DNA of 24,098 nt from a candidate division NPL-UPA2 bacterium (GTDB taxonomy: Bacteria > Bacillota > UBA994): positions 1 to 24,098 of the forward strand of contig QLUB01000011.1 of assembly GCA_018725205.1 (NCBI GenBank). The letters are read 5' to 3'. Every line of letters starts with the position of its first letter. Within the stretch, counting starts at the first letter, position 1. The notes beneath the pieces were generated by a model. The model saw only the letters and a list, made by a program, of their open reading frames with translations. It searched no databases and had not been told where the DNA came from. The position numbers were made by a program, and so were the translations under genes. Positions 15,533-23,677 of this stretch are shown here, in pieces.

Positions 15533-16399
15533 TTACTTCATTAGACGGAGTTTCTTCTTTTTGGCAGTGTACTTGTTAATTAGAGGCACGGCGGCGTTTA
15601 GCCCTAGAATGGCGAAGGATGTTCCTTCGGGTAGCGGGCTAAAGAAGCGCATCGCCATGATGCCCAGCCCTATCGCGCCCCCGAACAGCCAACGCCCGAG
15701 GTCAGCGCGCGGGGAGGTAAACGGGTCAGTAGCCATAAATAGGGCGCCCAACAGGAGGCTGCCTGAAAAAACATGGAAGAGCGGATTATCCCCGGCTAAG
15801 GCGGCCCACACCACCACCGTAGCAACGCACCCGGCGGGAATGCGCCAGTTCGCGAACTTCCGGTAAGCGAGATAAGCGAAGCCTATTAGCAATGCCAGCG
15901 CTGAGGCTTCTCCAATGGTGCCGGGCACCATGCCTGTGAATAGATCGAGTACAGCCGGAGTGGACTGCCCTGCCCGATGTAACTGCAAAGGCGTCGCGGA
16001 AGTCACCATGTCTATCGGAGTTAGCCACGGGCCCATCGTGCCGGGGAAGGCCAAGACGATAAACAGCCGCCCAAACAGCGCGGGGTTAAAGAGGTTCTTG
16101 CCCACGCCGCCAAAGAGCTGCTTGCCGACAATTACCGCGACGGCAGAGCCGATGGCGGCAATATACAGCGGGAGAGACGGCGACAGGCCAAGGCCAAACA
16201 GCATTCCGGTTACTACAGCGCTTAAGTCGTATATCTTCACGGGCTTCTTAGTGGCATACTGCCAAATGACCTCGCTGACGACGGCAACGCCTACGCTTAC
16301 CAACATCAACAGCGCTGCTGGCAGTCTGTAAAACCATAAAGCCGTGAGCGTAGCCGGAATAAGGGCGATAATCACCGCGCGCATCATCTTCAACTTCAT
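15533..16399 (-). CDS. RnfD/NqrB-type membrane subunit, orphan
   Basis: 288-aa polytopic membrane protein with about nine hydrophobic helices. It carries the RnfD/NqrB hallmarks TKKPVKIYDLSAVVTGMLFG, GKQLFGGVGKNLFNPALFGR and the flavin-attachment motif DMVTSATPLQ (Thr136 is the likely covalent FMN site), plus FMATDPFTSPRA. RnfD is part of the Rnf ferredoxin:NAD+ oxidoreductase that pumps Na+ or H+. No rnfC, G, E, A or B lies beside it in this window, and upstream is an iron transporter. It is slightly short at the N-terminus compared with usual RnfD. AGGAGG is only 2 nt before ATG 16399; TTG 16393 is better spaced and may be the real start. It ends with a Lys-rich tail. Confidence 0.85.
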   Translation of the reverse strand: MKLKMMRAVIIALIPATLTALWFYRLPAALLMLVSVGVAVVSEVIWQYATKKPVKIYDLSAVVTGMLFGLGLSPSLPLYIAAIGSAVAVIVGKQLFGGVGKNLFNPALFGRLFIVLAFPGTMGPWLTPIDMVTSATPLQLHRAGQSTPAVLDLFTGMVPGTIGEASALALLIGFAYLAYRKFANWRIPAGCVATVVVWAALAGDNPLFHVFSGSLLLGALFMATDPFTSPRADLGRWLFGGAIGLGIMAMRFFSPLPEGTSFAILGLNAAVPLINKYTAKKKKLRLMK

Positions 16400-16437
16400 T
16401 ACCTCCTAGTAGGGGTTAGCTGTAGTGTAGCATAGCC

Positions 16438-16528
16438 CAGTGCTCAGTGCCTGGTTCCTGATTGAACGGTCAGCACATAGCACATGGCGCATAGTGGAGC
16501 GGGGGAGGCCTACAGTTCACGGTTCACG
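16438..16528. repeat. Cluster of three heptamer tandem repeats
   Basis: Three separate 7-bp tandem repeats lie within 91 bp: CAGTGCT/CAGTGCC (16438-16451), AGCACAT/AGCACAT/GGCGCAT (16472-16492) and GTTCACG/GTTCACG (16515-16528). They fill the 124-bp gap between the fbpC stop and the rnfD-like start, and the last one includes the fbpC stop codon. They resemble short tandemly repeated repetitive heptamers known from cyanobacteria, but the unit sequences differ. Confidence 0.8.
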
Positions 16529-17603
16529 CCTGCTTCGCAAACACCACCGTATGCCGCATGTTGACCGTGACGGCGACGCGCGTATAAGGGGGGAGTAGAT
16601 GCGCGGAGAGGCCCTGCGAGTGGAGCACACTGCCGTTATCTAGCTGCAGTGTGTAGAGCGCGTGCGCACCAAGAAAGCGTACTTCGGTGATAACAGCCGT
16701 GCCGCTTGGATCGTCTGCGATGGATACGTCGTCCGGCCGTATTAGGAGATCGACATCAGCACTGCCCTGTCGCTCGGTGCTAGACAAGGCGAACCTGCCT
16801 AAGCCGGAAACAACCGTGCTGCCCTCCACCCGTGCAGCCAGATAATCTGCACGCCCTACAAAGTCCGCGACAAAGCGGGTGGCGGGATGATGGTAAATCT
16901 CGTATGGCGTGCCTACTTGTTCGAGCTTACCGCAGTTTAGAAGCCCCACGCGGTCAGAGAGCGAAAAGGCCTCCTCTTGGTCGTGGGTGACGAGTATCAC
17001 CGTTGTCCCACTGTCCCTAAGGATTTCTTTAGTTTCGCTGCGCAAAGCGGCGCGCAGCTCAGCGTCAAGGTTTGAGAAAGGCTCGTCAAGGAGCATAACC
17101 CTAGGCGCGGGCGCAAGTGCGCGGGCTAGAGCGACGCGCTGTTTCTGCCCGCCCGACATTTCGTGCGGGTACTTTTGCGCGGCTGCGGCCAGTCCAACTA
17201 GGCCAAGCAGTTCGCTGACGCGCTTAGCAACAGCAGCCTTCGGGCTACCGTACAAGCCAAAGGCTACGTTTTCAAACACAGTCATATGCGGGAACAGAGC
17301 ATAGTCCTGAAACACGATGCCCACGCCGCGCTTTTCCGGCGGCATAAAATATGTGGGGCTTGATACAAGCGTGCCGTCAATGGCAATTGACCCTTCGCTT
17401 AGACAGTCAAGTCCCGCGATGAGGCGCAAGGTAGTGGTCTTGCCGCACCCGGAAGGGCCTAGCAAAGAGAAAAACTCGCCGCGATTGACGGTTAGCGTCA
17501 GGTCATACAAGGCCTTCACATCCGGGTAGAGTTTGCACAATGAGCTTAACTCAACATGGGACTGCGACGTTGTCCTTACCGCAGCGCAAATTTCTTCGGC
17601 CAT
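16524..17603 (-). CDS. fbpC: Ferric-iron ABC transporter, ATP-binding protein
   Basis: 359 aa from ATG 17603, chosen because AAAGGA lies 8 nt upstream; the frame is open two codons further to a TTG. The nucleotide-binding domain is complete: Walker A GPSGCGKT (49-56), Q-loop Gln99 (VFQDYALFPH), signature SGGQKQR (150-156), Walker B RVMLLDEP (168-175) and H-loop His207 (THDQEE). A C-terminal TOBE domain (about 270-355, LLIRPDDVSI) follows, as in FbpC/PotA-type importers. It energises uptake by FbpB of iron delivered by FbpA. It lies 13 bp after fbpB in the same operon. A 7-bp repeat spans its stop. Confidence 0.93.
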   Translation of the reverse strand: MAEEICAAVRTTSQSHVELSSLCKLYPDVKALYDLTLTVNRGEFFSLLGPSGCGKTTTLRLIAGLDCLSEGSIAIDGTLVSSPTYFMPPEKRGVGIVFQDYALFPHMTVFENVAFGLYGSPKAAVAKRVSELLGLVGLAAAAQKYPHEMSGGQKQRVALARALAPAPRVMLLDEPFSNLDAELRAALRSETKEILRDSGTTVILVTHDQEEAFSLSDRVGLLNCGKLEQVGTPYEIYHHPATRFVADFVGRADYLAARVEGSTVVSGLGRFALSSTERQGSADVDLLIRPDDVSIADDPSGTAVITEVRFLGAHALYTLQLDNGSVLHSQGLSAHLLPPYTRVAVTVNMRHTVVFAKQA

Positions 17604-17616
17604 AACCAACGTCCTT

Positions 17617-19266
17617 TCATTTACCCTGCGACAAGAGCAGCTTTATAGGTATCAGACCTGCCAGCACAATGACGAGCGCAGGTAGCGCAACACTCGTCCA
17701 AAGTGACTCGGCGGCCATCTGCCACACCCAAATGGCTAGCGTGTCGTAGCCTAGCGGGCGTAGCATTACGGTAATGGGAAGCTCTTTCATAACGTCTACA
17801 AACACAAGGATAGCCCCCGCCAAGATGCCCGGCATAATGAGGGGCAACTGCACCTGTGTGATTAGCCGCAGCGTACTCGCACCAAGTACGCGCGCGGCTA
17901 AAATTGTGTTCGGGGGAATCTTCTCCAGGCTCGAGTCCACGCTGTTGTAGGCTACGGCCATGAAGCGCACGGTATAAGCGTAAATAAGCCCGACTATGGA
18001 GCCGGTGAAAATAAGCCCTGGGGTGACTCCCCACCAAGCTGCAGTCAGCATATTGATGCCGCGGTCAAGCGCAGACAGAGGCAACAGGATGCCTACGGCA
18101 ATCACGGCTCCGGGTAGCGCATAACCCGTGGTCACCAATTGCGTTAGGAGGCGTGACAGCGTGCCGCCTCGAAGGCGGGTCAGACTAGCCATAAGGAGCG
18201 CAATGGCCACAGCAACGACAGCGGCGATAGCTGCAAGAGATAGGCTGTTCCCCGCTAATCGCACATATACAGCTAAATAGCCTGGCGTTAACTGCCCAAT
18301 CCCGCGTGAGCCCCAAACCAAAAGTTGAGTGAGCGGTAGCCCAAAAGCCGCAAAAACTACGACACTGCAAATGCCTGCTGCCACTCCCCCACGCCAACCG
18401 CCTAGGAACATCGTGGGTAGCCCTTGGTTTTTGCCCTTGACTTGATGGTAAGCGCGCCGATTGCGTAGCCGATGTTCCGAAAGCAGCAAGAGCAATGCAA
18501 AGATAGCCAACAATCCCGCCATCTCCGAGGCTGCGCCTAGGTCCATAAGCCCATGCCAGACGCGAAGGATACCGTCCGCAACCGTAGGGAAGTTGAAATA
18601 GCGCACGGTGGCAAAGTCGGCTAGCGCCTCCATCAGAGCGAGCGACACCCCGGCGACAATTGAGGGGCGCGCCAGAGGCATGACCACCTGAAAGAACAAG
18701 CGCGTCTTACTGCTGCCTAAAACCTTCGCGGCTTCCATGGCAGAACCTGACTGCTCTGCGAAACCCGCCTTAGCGAGGAGGTACACATACGGGTAGAGCA
18801 CGAGCGTCATCACCATGATGGCTCCAAAACCAGAACGAATCTGCCAAAAGACCAGTCTCTCTAGACCCCATGACCGCAAGACAGTCTGCACAGGCCCGGC
18901 AAAATCGAAGATGGCCACATACACAAACCCCATAATGTATGCGGGCATGGCCATAGGCAATACAAGCAGCCATTCGAATGTCTTCTTGCCCGGAAACTCA
19001 TATGCCGTCACAAGCCAAGCGAGCGCAGTGCCAAGCAGCAGCGTACCAATGCCCACGCCAAGCAGCAGCATCGCAGTATTTAGGAGCAGCTCGGGGAGAA
19101 TTGTATCCCAGAGATGCTGCCAAACACTCCACGTTGGCGTGAGCAGCGAAGACGCCACCACCAACACCGGCAGGAGCGTGAGCGCAACTACAAAGAAAGG
19201 AAGCGAGGACAAAAGGCTAGGCCTCTTGTCCCGCACTCCTTGCATGATGAGGGTTTTCTCTGTCAT
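17617..19266 (-). CDS. fbpB: Ferric-iron ABC transporter, two-domain permease
   Basis: 549-aa membrane protein with about twelve helices in two fused permease halves, the usual FbpB arrangement. Each half has an EAA loop that docks the ATPase: EAAKVLGSSKTRLFFQVVMP in the first and LAARVLGASTLRLITQVQLP in the second. It starts at ATG 19266 with AGGAAGGG upstream and ends with TGA just before fbpC. Gene order fbpA-fbpB-fbpC, all on the minus strand, and the Fur-type site before fbpA support iron(III) as cargo. Confidence 0.93.
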   Translation of the reverse strand: MTEKTLIMQGVRDKRPSLLSSLPFFVVALTLLPVLVVASSLLTPTWSVWQHLWDTILPELLLNTAMLLLGVGIGTLLLGTALAWLVTAYEFPGKKTFEWLLVLPMAMPAYIMGFVYVAIFDFAGPVQTVLRSWGLERLVFWQIRSGFGAIMVMTLVLYPYVYLLAKAGFAEQSGSAMEAAKVLGSSKTRLFFQVVMPLARPSIVAGVSLALMEALADFATVRYFNFPTVADGILRVWHGLMDLGAASEMAGLLAIFALLLLLSEHRLRNRRAYHQVKGKNQGLPTMFLGGWRGGVAAGICSVVVFAAFGLPLTQLLVWGSRGIGQLTPGYLAVYVRLAGNSLSLAAIAAVVAVAIALLMASLTRLRGGTLSRLLTQLVTTGYALPGAVIAVGILLPLSALDRGINMLTAAWWGVTPGLIFTGSIVGLIYAYTVRFMAVAYNSVDSSLEKIPPNTILAARVLGASTLRLITQVQLPLIMPGILAGAILVFVDVMKELPITVMLRPLGYDTLAIWVWQMAAESLWTSVALPALVIVLAGLIPIKLLLSQGK

Positions 19267-19317
19267 TAAACTACTACCCTTCCTCGGTGACTACGCGGCG
19301 AGGGCGTAAACTTAAGT

Positions 19318-20352
19318 TTATCTATAGCCCGCGCGGTCTAGGATTCGTACGGAATCAGCTTGCAGGCGACCGAATTCGCCAATGTTTAGGGCATCGGCCT
19401 TAAACTCGCCGAAACCGACGATGATCGGATGTGCGGCAGCCTTAGGGTTCGCGGGGAATTCATGGTTTGAGCTCGCGAAATCGGCCTGGCCCGCTGTGGC
19501 CAGCCATTCTAGGAGCTTAACGGCATTGTCGCGGTTAGGAGCGTGGGCGGTTACACCGGCACCACTAATGTTCTGGTGCGCGCCCCGGTCATTTTGATTG
19601 GCCCAGAAGACACGGATGGGGAACTGTGGGTTAGCTTGAAGCAACCGTCCAAGATAGTAGTGGTTAGTCAGCGCTACATCGCCTTGACCAGCGGCTAGTG
19701 CTTCCAGAATACGCGTATCGCTGTCAATCAACGTCGGTCTGTTAGCCACCCAACCCCGGACAATCTCTTCTGCGCGTGCAGGACCGTGTGCGGCAACAAG
19801 GCTCGAGACAAGGGACTGCGTGTAGGAGTGCGTAGCCGGGCGCATTACGAGTCTGCCCTTCCACTTAGGGTCAGTTAGTGCCTCGTAAGTTGAGAGTTCC
19901 GCAGGATTAACGCGGCCGGGATGGTACAGAATAGTCCGCACGCGGCGAGTAAGGCCAAACCAACGGTTCCCGGCATCCCGCAAATTTGCAGGTATATTGT
20001 CGCGCAGCACCTTGCTATCCACAGGAGCCAAAAGTCCGGCTTCGCCCGCTAGCCAAAGGTTACCGGCATCAACAGCCATATACACGTCAGCCGGGGTGTT
20101 CTTGCCCTCGGCGCGCAGGCGCTCGCGCAACAAGGCGTCGCTGCCCGTAGTAAAGCGTACTTGTATGCCGGTTTCCTGCGTGAATCTCTCAAAAACAGGT
20201 TCCACGCCATAGTGCCGGGATGTATAAACGTTTACGACTTCGGGCTTCCCTGCGGCCTCTTCTGTCGCGAATAAGTCGACTACCCCGCCGAGCACGAAAG
20301 CCGCTATCACGGCCACTACCCCAAGGGCTAAGTACATGGATTTCTTGTTCAT
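19318..20352 (-). CDS. fbpA: Ferric-iron ABC transporter, substrate-binding protein
   Basis: 344 aa with an N-terminal hydrophobic segment (about 6-29) serving as signal or membrane anchor; no lipobox Cys is visible. The mature part begins VVNVYTSRHYGVEPVFERF, the typical FbpA/FutA opening, with His47/Tyr48. The paired tyrosines Tyr232-Tyr233 in ALTNHYYLGRL are the expected iron(III) ligands in this family. The C-terminus (GVTAHAPNRDNAVKLLEWL, HEFPANPKA) is also typical. It starts at ATG 20352 with GGGGGAGG 7 nt upstream, and is the first gene of fbpABC behind a consensus promoter with a Fur-like operator. Confidence 0.93.
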   Translation of the reverse strand: MNKKSMYLALGVVAVIAAFVLGGVVDLFATEEAAGKPEVVNVYTSRHYGVEPVFERFTQETGIQVRFTTGSDALLRERLRAEGKNTPADVYMAVDAGNLWLAGEAGLLAPVDSKVLRDNIPANLRDAGNRWFGLTRRVRTILYHPGRVNPAELSTYEALTDPKWKGRLVMRPATHSYTQSLVSSLVAAHGPARAEEIVRGWVANRPTLIDSDTRILEALAAGQGDVALTNHYYLGRLLQANPQFPIRVFWANQNDRGAHQNISGAGVTAHAPNRDNAVKLLEWLATAGQADFASSNHEFPANPKAAAHPIIVGFGEFKADALNIGEFGRLQADSVRILDRAGYR

Positions 20353-20406
20353 TATAGAACCTCCCCCTTTTTATTGCAATCCTCGCCTACTCAACACGAG
20401 AGAGAG

Positions 20407-20421
20407 CGAGAATCGTTCTCA
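20407..20421 (-). promoter_or_regulatory. Fur-box-like operator of fbpABC
   Basis: Minus-strand TGAGAACGATTCTCG fits the 7-1-7 Fur pattern (TGATAATNATTATCA) at 11 of the 14 defined positions, with GAGAA/TTCTC arms. It begins 3 bp downstream of the -10 box, covering the likely transcription start, as expected for iron-dependent repression of an iron uptake operon. Confidence 0.75.
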
Positions 20422-20424
20422 TGT

Positions 20425-20453
20425 ATAGTAGCAGGCTAGTGGAGGATTGTCAA
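20425..20453 (-). promoter_or_regulatory. Sigma-A promoter of fbpABC
   Basis: Minus strand: -35 TTGACA (20453-20448), 17-bp spacer, -10 TACTAT (20430-20425). The -35 is perfect and the -10 differs from consensus at one or two positions. It is the best housekeeping promoter in the window and lies about 75 bp before the fbpA ATG. Confidence 0.85.
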
Positions 20454-20559
20454 CAGGGGTTTGATTTTTGCTTTTTGATAGCGGCAAGTGCACAAAAGGA
20501 TTTGCCCCCTCGCGCGTGGAATAACGCTTCATGTAGGAACAATTCGTGGAGGGATAGTT

Positions 20560-21693
20560 TTGCAGTATAGACTCTTTGGACAACTAGGCTTTAATGTTTC
20601 TACTTTGGGTTTTGGTTGCATGCGCCTGCCCTTGCTCGAAGCTACGCCGAGCGCGCACGGCAACGTCGCGGAGGAGGCCCGCATCGACGAACCCTTAGCT
20701 ACGGCCATGCTTCGATTTGCCATCGACCAAGGCGTTAATTACGTGGATACGGCGTACAATTACCACGGCGGTCAGAGCGAATGGGTTGTCGGGCGCGCCT
20801 TGGCTAATGGCTACCGCGAAAAAGTTAAGCTAGCCACTAAGCTCCCCTGCTGGCTGGTTAAGGAGCCTGCGGACTTTGACCGCCTGCTTGATGAGCAGCT
20901 TAGGAAACTAAACGTTTCCCATATAGACTTTTACCTCCTCCACGCGCTGCGCGGTGAGTCCTGGAAAAAGGTAAAAGCGCTTGGCGTGCTAGATTTCCTT
21001 TCCCGGGCAGTAGCTGACGGGCGCATTAAGTACCCTGCCTTCTCGATACACGATGAGTTCCCGGTGTTTAAGGAAATCCTCGACGCGTACGCATGGGCCA
21101 TGTGCCAAATTCAGCTCAACTACATGGACGAGGACTACCAAGCAGGACTTGCCGGGCTGCAGTACGCGGGTCACAAAGGCGTGCCGGTGGTGATCATGGA
21201 ACCGCTACGCGGCGGAAAACTAGCACAAGAGCCGCCAGAAGAAGTCAAGCAAATATGGAAACAGGCCAAAAAGAAACGGACCCCAGCGGAATGGGCCTTC
21301 CGCTGGGTATGTGACTTCCCGGAGACTACGGTCGTGTTAAGCGGTATGTCGACCATGGAGCAAGTGCGCGAAAACTTAAAGATTTTTGAGGGCTGTAGAC
21401 CTCCGTGCCTTGATTTACAGGAAAGCTTCCTCGTAGACAAGGTCAGGCAGATCTATCGTCAACGCATGGCCATAGGCTGCACGCAGTGCGGCTACTGCAT
21501 GCCCTGCCCGGCAAACGTCAACATTCCGCATATCCTAGACCTGTACAACGATTACGCTGTATTTGGTTCGGCCGCGGGAGCGTTTCGTGACGCCGCGCTA
21601 TGCGTACAGTGCGGCAAGTGCGAGGCAGAGTGTCCGCAGCATTTGCCGATTATAAAGGCACTGCGGGAAGCGCTCCAAGCAGTACAAGGGTAA
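20560..21693 (+). CDS. Aldo/keto reductase with C-terminal 4Fe-4S ferredoxin-like domain
   Basis: 377 aa from TTG 20560, chosen because GGAGGG sits 8-9 nt upstream and because QYRLFGQLGFNVSTLGFGCM is the standard start; the open frame to 20488 adds nothing family-like. The AKR barrel keeps the catalytic set: Asp63 and nearby Tyr (DTAYNYHGG), Lys94 (LATKLP) and His128 (YLLHALRG). The C-terminus has two Cys clusters, CTQCGYCMPCP (307-317) and CVQCGKCEAECP (348-359), which can bind two 4Fe-4S centres. This fusion is common in anaerobes and suggests electron exchange with ferredoxin rather than only NADPH. The substrate is unknown. It is divergent from fbpA and convergent with cadA. Confidence 0.93.
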   Translation: MQYRLFGQLGFNVSTLGFGCMRLPLLEATPSAHGNVAEEARIDEPLATAMLRFAIDQGVNYVDTAYNYHGGQSEWVVGRALANGYREKVKLATKLPCWLVKEPADFDRLLDEQLRKLNVSHIDFYLLHALRGESWKKVKALGVLDFLSRAVADGRIKYPAFSIHDEFPVFKEILDAYAWAMCQIQLNYMDEDYQAGLAGLQYAGHKGVPVVIMEPLRGGKLAQEPPEEVKQIWKQAKKKRTPAEWAFRWVCDFPETTVVLSGMSTMEQVRENLKIFEGCRPPCLDLQESFLVDKVRQIYRQRMAIGCTQCGYCMPCPANVNIPHILDLYNDYAVFGSAAGAFRDAALCVQCGKCEAECPQHLPIIKALREALQAVQG

Positions 21694-21704
21694 CGTTTTC
21701 ACCC

Positions 21705-23675
21705 TTACTCAGTACCGGTGTAACGCAGCGCACGCGTCGCGTTGAGTACCGCTAGAAGTGCCACGCCGACATCCGCAAACACTGCCACCCAAATTGTCGC
21801 TAAACCTGCTGCCCCAAGGGCCATAAAACCAATCTTAAAACCAAGCGACAAGGCGATATTTTGGCGGACTATGCGACGGGTGAAGCGCGCGATTCTAATC
21901 GCCACAGTGAGTTTGGCCAAGGAGTTTGGCATAATGACGACATCCGCTGCTTCGATTGCGGCGTCACTGCCCAGTGCGCCCATGGCCACGCCGATATCTG
22001 CCCGTGCCAGGACCGGCGCGTCGTTTATCCCGTCCCCGATAAAGGCGAGTTTGCCTCCGCTGTGTGCCTCTGTCTCGCGCAGAGTGCCCACAGCGGCGAC
22101 TTTGTCTTGCGGCAGGAGCTCGGCCGCATAGCCGTCAAGCGCCAAGTCGCGCGCTGCCTTGTCGGCAATGTCCTTCCTGTCGCCCGACAGCATCCATAGT
22201 TTATTGATTCCCAACCTGCGAAGGTCGGCAATAACGCCGGGAGTTTCGCGCCGCAAGATATCCGCGACAAAAATGGAACCCAACCAGTCGCCACCCAGCG
22301 CTAAGTGGACGACGCTTTCCTCGCCTTGTGCAGGTGGTACGGTGACGCCGCGCTCCACCATAAGTAGCCCGTTGCCAAGCAGCACATTCACGCCATCTAC
22401 CGTCGCTTCCAGCCCTCGCCCTGCGAGTTCGCGCGTGTCTTCTACACGCATACTGTCCTGTGGCTTGCCATGCGCCTGAGAGATGGCGCGTGAAATGGGG
22501 TGGTTAGAGTGTCCGGCTAAAGCTCCGGCATACGCAAGCAACTCCTGCTCGCTCACGCCGTTTCGCGGATGTACTCGTACAACGCTAAAGTAGCCGTGCG
22601 TTAGCGTCCCGGTCTTGTCGAAGGCCACTGTAGAGACCTTAGCTAATACATCTAGGTAGTTGGCACCTTTAAACAACACGCCTTGGCGCGAAGCCGCGCC
22701 GATGCCGCCAAAGTAACTGAGCGGAACGGAAACCACTAAGGCGCAGGGGCAGGAAATTACAAGCATTACTAAAGCGCGGTACAGCCACTCGCTAAAACTT
22801 GCGTCGGGCAAGAGAAGCGGAGGCACCACCGCGACTAGGGCGGCTCCTACGACCACAGCGGGCGTGTAGACGCGCGCAAACGTAGTGATGAATCGCTCCG
22901 TCGGGGCCTTGCGCTCACTCGCTTGTTCCACAAGCTCTAGGATGCGGGCTACGGCAGAATCGGCATAAACTTTATGAACCTCCAGAGTAAAGACTCCCGT
23001 AGTATTAACCATCCCGGCTAGGGCAGTGTCACCCAAACCTACGGCACGCGGTAACGATTCGCCGGTGAGGGCCGAGGTGTCGAGCGAGGAGGTCCCTTCG
23101 CAGACAACTCCATCTAGCGGCACGCGTTCACCCGGCTTAACAAGAATGCGCTGCCCTACCTCTACACTTTCGGGCGACGTGCGAACCGGCCCTGCAGGAG
23201 TAAGCAAATTGACGTATTCGGGGCGCATGTTCAACAGGGCCGTGATGGAGCGGCGGGAGTTGTCGACAGCTTTCAAATTGACGTATCCGGGGCGCATGTT
23301 CAACAGGGCCGTGACGGAGCGGCGGGAGTTGTCGACAGCTTTGTCCTGGAAGTACTCACCTACGGCGTAAAACACCATCACCGCTGCCGCTTCTGCGGTT
23401 TCGCCAATGGCGATGGCTCCAAGCGAGGCGATACTCATAAGGAAGTTCTCGTCAAAGACCTGGCCCTTAACCACATTGCGAGCGGCAAGCCAAAGAATCG
23501 GCCACCCCACCATTAGATATGACGCCAGTAGCATTCCGTGTGCCACAAAAACGGGCGTGACAGATTGCCACTGCCACACTGCACCAAGGACAAGCATAGC
23601 AGCAGCCGCGGCAACAATGGGCAGGGAACGCGCTCCGCCCCAACATGTCTGCCCGCAAGATTGCCTCTCTCCCAT
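21705..23675 (-). CDS. cadA: Zn/Cd/Pb-type P1B ATPase (CadA/ZntA) with an internal 23-residue duplication
   Basis: 656-aa metal-exporting ATPase. Landmarks: TGES (204-207), metal-site CPC (309-311), phosphorylated Asp353 in DKTGT, HP (392-393), GDGINDAP (547-554) and Asp635 in the last helix (ADVGVALL), the Zn/Cd-class pattern. There is no N-terminal heavy-metal-associated domain, only a short Cys-containing head (CGQTCW). Residues 112-134 and 135-157 are tandem copies encoded by a 69-bp duplication (23205-23273, 23274-23342) that keeps the frame. Copies differ at two residues (V/I and G/E). The insertion lies after the helix ending GEYFQD, at the entry to the actuator domain, so activity may be affected. 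It starts at ATG 23675 with AGGAGCGG, 2 bp after cadC. Confidence 0.93.
   Translation of the reverse strand: MGERQSCGQTCWGGARSLPIVAAAAAMLVLGAVWQWQSVTPVFVAHGMLLASYLMVGWPILWLAARNVVKGQVFDENFLMSIASLGAIAIGETAEAAAVMVFYAVGEYFQDKAVDNSRRSVTALLNMRPGYVNLKAVDNSRRSITALLNMRPEYVNLLTPAGPVRTSPESVEVGQRILVKPGERVPLDGVVCEGTSSLDTSALTGESLPRAVGLGDTALAGMVNTTGVFTLEVHKVYADSAVARILELVEQASERKAPTERFITTFARVYTPAVVVGAALVAVVPPLLLPDASFSEWLYRALVMLVISCPCALVVSVPLSYFGGIGAASRQGVLFKGANYLDVLAKVSTVAFDKTGTLTHGYFSVVRVHPRNGVSEQELLAYAGALAGHSNHPISRAISQAHGKPQDSMRVEDTRELAGRGLEATVDGVNVLLGNGLLMVERGVTVPPAQGEESVVHLALGGDWLGSIFVADILRRETPGVIADLRRLGINKLWMLSGDRKDIADKAARDLALDGYAAELLPQDKVAAVGTLRETEAHSGGKLAFIGDGINDAPVLARADIGVAMGALGSDAAIEAADVVIMPNSLAKLTVAIRIARFTRRIVRQNIALSLGFKIGFMALGAAGLATIWVAVFADVGVALLAVLNATRALRYTGTE
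23205..23342. repeat. 69-bp in-frame tandem duplication in cadA, two mismatches
   Basis: Copies are 23205-23273 and 23274-23342. They differ at two bases, both changing an amino acid (I/V and E/G). The copy nearer the C-terminus encodes RPEYVNL, closer to the usual family RPDYxNL, so it is probably the ancestral one. Confidence 0.97.
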
Positions 23676-23677
23676 AC

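Noticed and set aside
14583..15866. Long plus-strand open frame of 427 codons
   Set aside because: It runs antisense through the FAD-dehydrogenase and rnfD-like genes, has composition typical of a shadow frame (Arg/Ser/Pro-rich, no domain) and no ribosome site.
19307..19320. Perfect 14-bp palindrome TAAACTTAAGTTTA at the fbpA stop
   Set aside because: It is too short to leave a useful loop and lacks a T-tract; it probably arises from the AT-rich stop region.
21686..21706. AAGGGT/ACCCTT inverted repeat between the reductase and cadA as a bidirectional terminator
   Set aside because: The stem is 6 bp with a 9-nt loop and no T-run follows on either strand.
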